A stretch of 64,000 bases of DNA from Todiramphus chloris collaris (Eukaryota; Chordata; Aves; Coraciiformes; Alcedinidae), in the NCBI GenBank assembly GCA_025345505.1, contig JANVCC010000146.1, positions 4,535,690 to 4,599,689 of the forward strand, given 5' to 3'. Made by a program: the position numbers and the translations under genes. Below, one piece after another: positions 49,342-58,923 of the stretch (position 1 is the stretch's first letter; each line of letters begins with the position of its first letter). The notes under the pieces were generated by a model. That model saw only the letters and a program-made list of their open reading frames with translations, did no database searches and had not been told where the DNA came from.

Positions 49342-52300
49342 ACCTTTTATCTTCCCTACATGATAGCTTTCCACATGGAAAACCCCAGGACACCTCAGTT
49401 TGTGCAGCATCACTGGCTGCAGTATGGTACAAAGGAGATGCAAACTGCCTTCCAATAGAACAAACTAACACCAAACACCAAGTTTCCATAGAAGAAACTA
49501 CAATAATTTTTGCATTTTGTTTCTGTTTTCCTTCACCAGACTTGTAGAACTGTAAAGTTTGATCATGGGCTATGTTTGTGTCATTTGTATTATAAAATGT
49601 TACAGAAACCTATGCAGGATGGCAAAGTGAGGTGTAAGGAGGGCTAGAAAGCCTCCAAATGAGGCTACAGCTACATCCCAAGCAGGCAGCACCGAAGGCT
49701 GTTCACAGGAGGATGAACCAAGGACACGATACGTTGCAGAAAATGGAAAAGGGTATTTGACATCTGGTGAAGGAACAATACCGCGTTAAACTTATACTGG
49801 CAGGGCCTTGAGATCCAAGTAGTTTTCTATTACTTCTCAGCCACGCTCGGCAGGTTTGTTTGATTTTTCCATCAGAATCCTGCAGCTCAGTTCTCTTTAC
49901 CAGAGGGGGAAGTTGCTGGGAAAGGGACTGAGAAACAAGAATCTGTCAAAGAGTTGTTTTATTTCCTACAGCACTGGCTGACTGACCAAAATCCTATAAA
50001 AAAAAAAAAATTAAAAAAAAAAATCAAATTCAGGAAAAAGCCCTGAACGTGTCAAGGCTTTTGGAACAAATGGCACAAGAGGTTTTTCCTGTAGCTATAG
50101 GCATGTATTTCTTCTTATTTTTTATTTATTTATTTAAGCCCCTGTAACACACCATTTCCCCCAAAGGGCTGCAAAGGTTCAAAGGCTTTGAGAGCACCAA
50201 TAAATCATGACCACATAAATGTCCTGTAGTGAAGTTTGATTCTTATTTACCCGGGGTCTTTGGGCCAGTGCTCAGTCTGTGTTGGAGAAGGCAGATTTAC
50301 TTCTCCTGAGATGCCCTCAATTCACAGAGTGCTCATCTTTCAAGCAGCACCACTCCAGGCTTCAGCTGCCAAAACACTTCTAGCTGCAAGTTTCCATCAT
50401 TTGCTTTATCACACTTCCCTTTCCCCTCCCAGATACTGGTCTAAACTTAAGTTATGTTTAGAAATACCTTGTGAGTGGCCAGACTGTGAGTCAATGAATC
50501 TCTGTAAATCACTGCCATATGCAGAAGAATTTCAGGCTTTGGTGAGCTCTCTTCTTTATCCATCTCCAGCTGTGACTCCCTCTCTAAAATCATGCCGAGG
50601 ACTATGGCATATTGTGTAACAAGGAAAAGCTCAGCACATGTATAATACAAGAGTGGGGCATAAGAAACAGAGTGTTAAAAGCAGGACACAAATACTATTT
50701 TAGATTAATTGGATGCCCAGTTGCATAACTAACGTGCAGTTTGTCCTGGAGACATTATAACAATCTCACTCCACAGAAACAATGATTTATTCATCCAGCT
50801 CCACTAAGAGGAAAACATCAGCAACAGAAGTTCCAGTAATTTGATTAACATAAGCACCTGATACTGTCGCTGTTTCTCCACATTTTCCTCAGGTTACTTA
50901 ACCTAGAATTAATTCTTTAATACCAATGTATACTTAGATCAAATCCACTTTGAAGTCCCCGTTTTAATTATTCACAGGTAATACAGGTATAGCTATTCAT
51001 CAGCAATCTGTGAACAGAGTCCATATCTTAATTTTTTAGAAAATCATTCAAACAGGGAACAGAAGCAATAACTAATGAAGTAAATTGACCACTTACATGA
51101 CACAAGACTGAACCACTACAGATTCAGATTATTTTCAGCTATGGATATAGAAAAATAAGAATTAATAGCAGCTAATTATACCAAGCCATTTAGCTATAAA
51201 ACCCTGAACGTTGAGAGAGAGACGGAAAGCGTTCAAGCACTTCAGAAAAGTCACAGCTCTGACATTCATTAAAGACAGATCAAACATCAACTGTTGGATA
51301 CAGTAGAGTGTGATAGGGACATATGTAGGTATAGGTTCAACTGCAGCAGTGACACACAGAGAGACTCATCCTCAGATATCTACAGCCCGGAACCTTGCAG
51401 GGATCTGTACAACCCTGCCTGCTAGGAAAGGCCTTTTGTCATCAATAATGCAGAAGCACGGAAGGGAAATGTTAGCAAAACCCCAGCAGCAGATCTGAAT
51501 GAGGATCCAGCACACTGCGAATAATATCTATTTAATTTGCCTTAGCCTTTTTTTTTGTTGCTGTTTTTTTGTTTGGGTTTTTTTTTTGGGGCAGGGGGGT
51601 GTCCACAAGCTTAACACAAACACATCCTGTATATAGTAAGCTAACCAAAAGGGTTGTGAAATTAAGTGCTGCTTCTTAACAGTTACAAACCTAAGAACTA
51701 TTCTAATGGAAAATTGTCATTACAAAAAGATCTCCGTACATTTCAGTAATAACAACATTCAGCTTTGTAAGTTTTCCTGTCTCCCTGCCTCTGAACAAGC
51801 TCAAGAACCTGGGCTGCAAAAGAAATAATCACTGACAGGGAAAAATAGCAACTGCAAATTTAGAGGGAAGAGCACAAACCAATTCATTAGCAAGCCAAGC
51901 TTTGTCAATAGTTTTCCACACAAGTCGGGTAAAGCAGTTAGTTTGTGGATTTCCATTTTCCCAGCTCTAAAATGGACTTGTGTGGAAAAGAGGCTCAATC
52001 TATTGATGCAATAAAATAAGACCCTTAAAAATGGTACCTGTTGGTAGAAGACTTCCCCCCTGAATTCCCACTCTTTTGGCTAACAAGTTTTGTCTTAAGA
52101 TCACAGAAAGTCCTGGACAGAGCATACACTCTTTTAGCCAAGTTACAAAGCCATGTAAATGTAAGGTAATCACAAGCACATTTTGGGCTATTTTTGCCTA
52201 TGTTACGATTCATTTCTTTAAAAAAATAAACAAACAAAGGCAGCTAAACATTTGCCATACAGTCATATCTTTTAAGTTTCTTGGTCAACAGGGTGTCCAC

Positions 52301-52719
52301 ATTATGCCGTGGTGTTTGCGTTGTGTGCGCGGGATGACGAGTTCCCTGGAAAATGAACAAGAGCCCATCTCCCAGTCACTGACAGCAAAAATCCATCTTT
52401 AACATAATGGACAGATATAATTGTTGTGCACCCTGTTAGACATACCAGGTGATTGATACAATGCAAAAAAGAAGGGGGTGTGAAATGATGATGATCTATA
52501 AAGATCTTGCTGGAACAGAGAAAGAGGAAGAGAATCATTTTTAATATGATTAATACTGCGGCAGAGAGGGGGAGAAAGGAAAGAGATGGGATTTGTTCCC
52601 TGTTATAACACTACTCCCATGCAATACTGCTTAGTAGGAAAGCCTTCCAGCTGAGGGCTATGAAACAGTTATCACTGTTAGGTGATTAAGTTACTAATTC
52701 TTCAGGGAGAAGACATTTA
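49342..52719. other. Non-genic stretch
   Basis: No gene is supported. It contains poly(A) tracts (49998-50022), a (TTTA)n run (50114-50137), a T/G-rich stretch (51549-51600) and an AT-core-rich segment at about 51130-51240 (GAATTAATAGCAGC, TAATTATACC, GCTATAAAACC) that resembles the candidate regulatory blocks but more weakly. Confidence 0.6.
50114..50137. repeat. (TTTA)n microsatellite
   Basis: A T run followed by TTTATTTATTTATTTA-type tetranucleotide repeats. Short simple sequence. Confidence 0.8.
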
Positions 52720-53060
52720 GAGGCCCATATTAAAGGAGAGCGAGGCAAAATTACATTCCGTTTCAATTTAGTTTAGCAATTCTAGTGATTTAGTTAAATG
52801 AAAAGCAATTGTTCCAATTAATAGTATTGAATGTTATTCATCAAAAGTGTCAAAACAGCTGTGTTGGTGCATTAGTAACCTATTCTCTTGTCAGAGCTCA
52901 GGATAATTCCCCGGGATTGCACCAGGGAAGCGGCAGAGCAGGCAGAGCCCTCCGAGCGAGCCGCCCGGCCCGCAGCGGTACCGACAGCGGGTTTGGGGAG
53001 CTTCTGGCAGGCTCTGAGCACGACTGCAGCGGGCTGGAAAGGTCAGCTGGCTATGCGGGA
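52720..53060. promoter_or_regulatory. Candidate regulatory block with adjoining CpG-dense patch
   Basis: The left part (52720-52905) is AT-rich and word-dense: AATTACATTCCG, TTTAGTTAAATG, CAATTAATAG, GAATGTTATTCATC, GCATTAGTAACC. It passes abruptly into a CpG-dense patch with 13 CpGs between 52912 and 53057, including CCGAGCGAGCCGCCCGG. The patch is too short for a classical CpG island but is the strongest CpG cluster in the window. It may be a small promoter or a hypomethylated enhancer. A 177-codon plus-strand frame crosses it, but its residue make-up is not convincing. Confidence 0.38.
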
Positions 53061-53339
53061 GTTCAGGAGAGCAGGGGATGTTCCCAAACACAGGAATCCG
53101 TCTCTCGTCCTCTCCAGAGCCATCCCAAACATGTGCTTCGAGACAGTCTGAGAGGGGAGAGCAGCCTCACTCTGCTCAGGAGAGCAGGACAATGCAGCAG
53201 CTCCTCTCTCCTCCACTCTGCTCCTTTCTCCTGCTTTTTTCTGGGGAAGCATAAAGTCCCCCCTACCCGCCTGCTTTGGCTGGAGCTGATGCAAGAACAA
53301 TTAGGAAGTCAAGGCTCAGCAAGTGCTCAGGAACCATTT

Positions 53340-53780
53340 TGATCCATCCCGAGTCCTCAGCAGCAATGGCCACAGCAGCTTTTCTCATAGAGCTCATCCA
53401 TCAAAACAGTGATTAAGGAGCTAAGAGGAAAGGTTTGGATGTAACCCCTGAATACAATGGGGTAATAAAACACAATGGTGCTGCTGGCCTGGGAATATGA
53501 CACTCTGGCACAAGACAGCATCTTCTATTTTCGGATAAACAGACCCCGGTCTGAACATGGCTGAGGGCATCCTGGAGCTCATTAATTTGTATGGGAATGA
53601 CAGAGACAGGATAACAGGTCTGATAAGGGTTTCCTCCAGCCTTTTCCTCGCACCATGCAGGCCCCTGCAGCCATCATGGCTATCTCCACTCAATAAGGCT
53701 TTATACACTTCCTCCCAGGACCCATAATTGCCGTCTCGGTGCAGGCGATACCATCATCTTCCTTTCCTTTTGAATTTCCA
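53340..53780. promoter_or_regulatory. Candidate regulatory block
   Basis: A repeat-free segment with ATCCATCAAAACAGTGATTA, GGGGTAATAAAACACAATGG, CTCATTAATTTGTATGGG, GACAGGATAAC, CTGATAAGGG (GATA-like), CTCAATAAGGC and CATAATTGCCG. A plus-strand frame starting ATGGCTGAGGGCATCCTGG (about 53558) stays open for some 57 codons. Its start is not in a strong context and no donor site closes it, so an enhancer-like element is preferred to an exon. Confidence 0.33.
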
Positions 53781-54138
53781 CAGCCTTTTTCGGGGAGATT
53801 AGAAGGCCCTGCCTTTTTCTTGACTCTCCTGTTTGTTTTCCTCCAGGACCTACGGAAAAATAAATGCATGCTGTATACCTGAGCTGAAGGATGAGGGAAA
53901 AGAAGGTACTAAGGGCCCAGAAGCAACTTGCTGTAACTTGTTTTTCTTCTCAGCAGAGCACCTTGCCCAGGATGATGCTTCTGCACTCCTCAGGAACAAG
54001 GCGGACCCTGAGCCAGCCCCATTCCCCAGTATAGAACAGGGCAGGGGGATTTTCCAGGTCACACCATGGGCCAAGAGCTACAACAGTCTGATGTGTCAGA
54101 TGATGTTTCTGTCCTTTCCAAAAAGAAGTTAACAAAAA

Positions 54139-54157
54139 AAAATATATATATATATAA
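54139..54157. repeat. Poly(A)-(TA)n tract
   Basis: A nine-base A run leading into an (AT)n dinucleotide stretch. Simple sequence. Confidence 0.85.
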
Positions 54158-55079
54158 CAAAAATATAGGGGATATTCAAGGAGAAACAGAGCCCTAGACA
54201 CATCACAAGTGAAGAACAATTCTGCTTTTTCTCCCTGTCTCTGATGGCAACGCTCCCAGTCCAACACTCCTCACGAATCTGTTAGGTTTTTGCAGGGTGA
54301 TCTTTCTTGCTTTCTCTTCCCCACTCCAATCATTACCATGGATTATACCCCAGCAGTTATCCTGCTCTAACACACACTGAAATAGCCAAACGCTCGTGCT
54401 GAACATGAACCACAGTTAAAAACACAGAGTACCACATCATCACGGCTCTAATTGAAACATTATTTACTGGGCGGGGGGAGGGAAATAATCTCTCTTATCT
54501 ATGCAAGCTGTGACAGTTTGGCATCACCTGCTCACACCCTGAGGAGGATGGAGACTCAAGAAACACATAGTAACTATAAAAGCTTTCCCCAGCCTTACAC
54601 ATAGAAATAAATCAGTCAGGTATCCTCACTAAATTTGTCTCTCCACAATGTTCCCCACAGAAAATAACACCTTAACTAACTTGCTCTGTATTTTGTTACG
54701 ACCTCAGGTGCTTTGCTGCCTCAGGAAGGAGGCTGCCAACATACAACTTGAAGCCAGAGCAATTCACCAAATCCCCATGTGCTGCTTTCAGCACAGGCAA
54801 GTGAACGTACAGGAAGCACACACTTAACTTTTGAAGAAGTTGGAAGAACAAGCATGAGAACTTAAGACCAGTGACCAGAACAGAGAGTGACTGTGAAGCC
54901 CTCACAGTATCACAGCTCAGGCTTTTGGCACAAAGGAAGCTCCTGTTTGGCAACTCTTATTTTCCAATTCCTGCTCAGGACAGTCGGATTTTAAATGCCT
55001 GCAGGGTACAGAAGGTTACTGATAATAAAACTGTGCATTTTAATACACTACAGTTACTGTAAGTAGAGGTGCCTATTTT

Positions 55080-55240
55080 GGTGCACATGGCTCCATCTTA
55101 GCTGTATTTCAAACACGCCACATAACATTTATTATGAAGAAGAATTAAAGAGCCCTTCATTAATTATTTGTATTACCATAGCACCCGAGGGCATTAATCA
55201 CACACATCGTTCCGCAAACACTGCCAGAACACAGTCTGCC
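55080..55240. promoter_or_regulatory. Candidate regulatory block
   Basis: A repeat-free segment with ACATTTATTATGAAGAAG, CATTAATTATTTGTATTACC, GGCATTAATCAC and CpG-containing CACACATCGTTCCGC. Several ATTA cores in under 100 bp between GC-balanced flanks give it the look of a homeodomain-responsive element. Inference only. Confidence 0.33.
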
Positions 55241-55585
55241 CAAAATCAAAATTCAGGGCAAAGAAAAAGCAAAAAATCCTGCACAGAAATAACAGAATGG
55301 ACACAGGGCAGGAAGCAGGGCCAATGGATTCAGGAGAGGCAGCAGGCAGAGCATGTCCCAACCATCAGATGACCTGTACAAGTCCTAGGTGAGGAAATTC
55401 TTTTAGGAGAGGTTGGGTAAGGATCAGTACCACCCCTTTACAGTCAATAATAAGGGATCAGCATGTTGGAAGCCAAACCTAAGGAGGAGCTGTGGAAGAA
55501 AGTGGGCTATTTACAGCTGTTGTAAAGAGCCAGTGGAGACACCACTGAGCAGCCAGGTACAGTCTGAGTCAAGTTATGGATTAAG

Positions 55586-55635
55586 AGGACTCTTGGAAGA
55601 TCCTTTCCAGGTCCATTCCTTTGCTTTTATGATAC
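55586..55635 (+). mobile_element. Possible degraded CR1 3' end
   Basis: CTTGGAAGATCCTTTCCAGG followed by TCCATTCC and TTTTATGATACT resembles a worn CR1 terminus (GATCCCTTCCAxCC...ATTCTATGATTCT). Only about 50 bp are alignable by eye and the upstream flank does not match CR1, so this could be coincidence. Confidence 0.35.
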
Positions 55636-55829
55636 TTTAAAATCATTTAAAAATACCTAGGAAGATTCTTCAGTCATGTTTGTTAAACTGTCCCAAGCTT
55701 TAAATATTTCATTAAAAGTTAACACCAATGCTATTCCCTCGCTCGGAGAAGCCAAGGCACAAGTGTGTTGGGAACTGCACCTTCCCCCATGGCAGACCCC
55801 ATGGCAGCAAGCCTACGCTCAAGATTATT

Positions 55830-55970
55830 ATCTCCTGCTGAAGTTAAACACCAGTAATAAACAAATACCAGCTTTTGATATTAATGTGAACCTGAAGCAG
55901 AAAATTAAAGCTCTGACACTGTCTAGATGGCGAGTAGTAACTGGAGATGGAGAGTAGTATACCAGGTAAG
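55830..55970. promoter_or_regulatory. Weak candidate regulatory block or exon
   Basis: AT-rich, repeat-free sequence (CCAGTAATAAACAAATACC, GATATTAATGTGAACC, AGAAAATTAAAGC) ending at a consensus donor CAG|GTAAGC near 55962. A plus-strand frame of about 93 codons (55676-55957) ends in a stop just before the donor, so the donor would not follow an open frame. It could be a non-coding RNA exon or an enhancer; neither is strongly supported. Confidence 0.2.
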
Positions 55971-56725
55971 CTCTTTCCACCTTTTCAGTTGGCACACCAG
56001 CCAGCCCCCCAAACCCCAGGCATTTAACCTCATCTCTGCTCCCACATACCCAGCACAGACTGGGAGCAGCCATTGATTCTTAATCACCATTTTGACTCCT
56101 ACTACCCCACCACTTGGAAAATTGGATGAGTCCTAGTGTAACAGGCAGCAATTTATATAAAACAGATGTATGGTGTGAATAAAGTTGGTTCCTTCTACCT
56201 ACAACAAGCTTTTGAGGTTTTGGTATAGTAAATAAAAGCAAATTTCAATCTGAAAAGCAATTGTCATACTTCACAGGTCCTGTTTTCCTCAAACAAACAA
56301 ACAAAACAACAAAAACAACTAAAATTACACCCAACCACTTTCCATCCAGAACCAGAACACAAAAGAACTGTTCTCCCAAACCTGACTGTGGAGTAATCTG
56401 GCTAACATATAGAGGATTTTTTTTTCCCTTTTAATTGTTTAGGGGCATTCTCATAAGTTATCAACTAATCTCCTTCTCAATTTCCTAAACCAAGAAAAGG
56501 CCAGATGCGGTAATCTATTACAGACATGATATAATTGTACTGTAATCATAACATAACAATATCTGCACATATGCTTTTGTTAAGCATAGGGCACAGCCTG
56601 ACACTACTCATTAAGAAACAAATAGAACATTCAACTACAGCTTACATTTGATCTTACAAAGATAAGCCTCAGTATTGTTAGTCCAGATTTTTGTGTGTGT
56701 GCAAGACACAAAAGCATTTTCTCAG

Positions 56726-56759
56726 GAAAAAAAAAAAAAGAAAAAAAAGAAAGAAAAAA
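56726..56759 (+). repeat. Interrupted poly(A) tract
   Basis: An A run with single G interruptions, about 34 bases. No identifiable retrocopy precedes it. Confidence 0.85.
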
Positions 56760-57159
56760 CATGGAAAAAAAACCCCCCACAACAAACCAGACTGGTCTAC
56801 ACGGGGCAATTCTCCTGTGGAACAGTATTATTCCGGAGTGGTAGTAGCAGAATAACTTAAAAAAACCACTCACTGAGCACAGTATTAACACAAAAAGCAA
56901 GCCTCAACCACTTAGTTATCTCTCCCTGCTACAGTCATCCTGGTCATTTTTCTTAGAAAATTTTTCACTTTCCAATCCAACTGGTATTGTATTTTATATT
57001 TTATTATGAATAGTATTATACTCCTCTGATATTGTAATTTATACCTTGTCTATGCTTTGTGTATGAGAAGTTCTTATCATAACTAGCAGCTACACCAGAA
57101 AGGGGGGGCGATAATAAAAAACCCAACCAAAAAAAAACACCAGCCAAACAAATCAGATG

Positions 57160-57480
57160 AGCAGCTGATGTTGCTTTAGAAGGATGTGCCTGGCAGGAAA
57201 GCAGTTAAAAAAGAGGCAATGTGAAATTGCATATGATACAGCACAGTGATGCTACTGCATTATAAATAATGCTGAAGGATGCATTATTTATATGTTTAAT
57301 ATTGGGCTCGCTTATGAAGTAAGTTTCTTTCTCCAGTTTGTCTCCAATGGTAATAGGAAGGCAGGATCACACAGCAGAGCTTGGAAGGAGACATGATAAT
57401 CCGGGGAAGTTTGAGAGGCAAAACGCTGAGTGGTTTAAGAAGTTTAACAAGCAAGCTGGAAATCTCAGGTTAGAAGCTCA
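57160..57480. promoter_or_regulatory. Candidate regulatory block with MEF2/POU-like palindrome
   Basis: Repeat-free. At its centre GCATTAT-AA-ATAATGC (57257-57272) is a perfect 7-bp inverted repeat containing the MEF2 consensus TTATAAATAA. A third GCATTAT follows at 57281, and GAAATTGCATATG (octamer-like) precedes it. Further right are AAGTAAGTTTC, CCAATGGTAATAGG and GACATGATAATCCGG. Such dense repetition of one core within about 60 bp suggests a multi-site enhancer. Conservation was not tested. Confidence 0.4.
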
Positions 57481-58461
57481 GCTTTCATTCATTTAAACAT
57501 TTAAAAAACACAAAAAACAAACTTGGAGGTTTATTTGAGCCATATCCCAAGTCTGTGTCCTTTAACAGCTGCAGAGCTGTCATGGAAACACGCTGAGATT
57601 TCTGGCACCTCCACGTCCTATCACTGTGTTAAACCAAAATCAGAGAATGACTCTGCCCTGTGAAAGTGTTTAAATTGGCTCTTGCCAAGGGGTGGATCCT
57701 GCAGCCCCACGGTGAGCTCCATCTTTGAACACACTCATTTGCTATTCCCGTGTTGAATACAGCACTTTGCATAGACCCAGGAGAAACACCATTCCTACAA
57801 ACATCTCTTTCCTTTGCTCCACGAAAAGCCATACTAGAAATTTTTACACAAGTGTGATTATCCTTGTAAAAGCACAGAGCAATCTGGGTGTTATCCCAAG
57901 GCAGAGCACTAGCAGAGGTGAGTGCCATTTTGCACTCAAACCTTGTCCTTCAGCCAGAAGTTACCAACTTTGTAGAAAAATTCCTGTAAGAAAGGTTTTA
58001 TCTGCCCCATATCCCATACATGTTCAGAGCCTGGAGTGTTCAGTAGGAACCACTGCCAACTTTTATCTCCAGCAACATATGAAGTTGTGAACAGTGGCAG
58101 CTGAGGAATGGAGATGGATCCCATTCATCCATTGTTGTTGGATTTAGCTGGAGTTTGGGTGGGCAACCAAAGCTGTCTGCAAAAAAGTCCATAGGTTAGA
58201 AACAGCTCTCAGAAGTGCATGCAGAGCTGTTGTAGCAGTTAACGACTAACAACACCGTCTATAATCCAGTCTAGGCAATCCAAGGCCTCGAGGAAAAATT
58301 AAAGCATTCTTGGGCCTTGTTTTTGTTGTTGTTGCTTCAATCCAGCTTTCCCTCATAAAAGCAAAATAGGCCAGTGCTTGGACCACAGTGCTGACAGTCA
58401 CTTGAGCTCATCACTCCAGCTTTCTTTTAAGTCTTCCAGTTCTTGCAATTGTAGAAGAAGG

Positions 58462-58484
58462 AAAAAAAAAAGGGGGGGGGGGGG
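58462..58484. repeat. A10-G13 homopolymer junction
   Basis: Ten A residues directly followed by thirteen G residues. The G run is long for vertebrate DNA, prone to sequencing length error, and may not be exact. Confidence 0.9.
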
Positions 58485-58791
58485 TTGAATACTAGAATGA
58501 GACAGTGACCCCAAAAGATAGCTGGTGGCCTTTTTGGTTTGGTATTTAGCTTTTTTTGTAAAGCATATTTCATTAAATCATTCACTCCAAAACCAGTTTT
58601 GGAGACCTGCTTTCGCAATCCTATGCTTCAAGGTCCCAGATTATCCAAATTCCTCAGATTACCACTGAAAATATTTCATAATTCTGTCACTAACTGAAAC
58701 ACCATCCAAAACCCACCCTTTCAAAACCCATTAAAATGGAGTTGAAAAATAAAGGTGAATGATGGGAAGGAATTGAGATTCTTCTTCAAAA

Positions 58792-58923
58792 TCATAGGCC
58801 ATCTTCAAGGTCCAAATACTCCTTAGGAACCTTTTCAAAGCAGTGCTTAAATATATCTCGTAACATTTCAGTTCTCTTCTGCAGGGTGTTTGCTGCCTCA
58901 TCATCTTCGGTTACATGAAGTAT
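58792..58923 (-). pseudogene. Coding-like C-terminal fragment (terminal exon or retrocopy remnant)
   Basis: On the minus strand an open frame of 43 sense codons, starting after a TAA at 58924-58926, ends with TGA at 58792-58794. The peptide is strongly protein-like: acidic-basic alternation, an amphipathic helix pattern and no low complexity. It contains TEDDEAANTLQKR, EMLRDIFKHCFEKV and the tail PKEYLDLEDGL. I do not recognise the family. Two readings are possible. It may be the last coding exon of a minus-strand gene whose other exons lie to the right; the best acceptor is the AG in CCGAAG, giving an exon of 58792-58904 entered in phase 1, but its pyrimidine tract is weak. Or it may be a 5'-truncated retrocopy. 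No poly(A) tail or target duplication was found. No AATAAA was seen close downstream; one lies at about 57529-57534 on the minus strand. Reported as a broken or partial coding sequence because an intact gene cannot be shown. Confidence 0.45.

Noticed and set aside
52809..53342. 177-codon plus-strand open frame
   Set aside because: It crosses the CpG-dense patch, where GC content removes stop codons; two other phases are also open there. The peptide is G/S/R/A-rich and unlike a folded protein.
53558..53731. 57-codon frame from an ATG in the block at 53.3-53.8 kb
   Set aside because: No donor or polyadenylation context, and the sequence character is better explained by a regulatory element.
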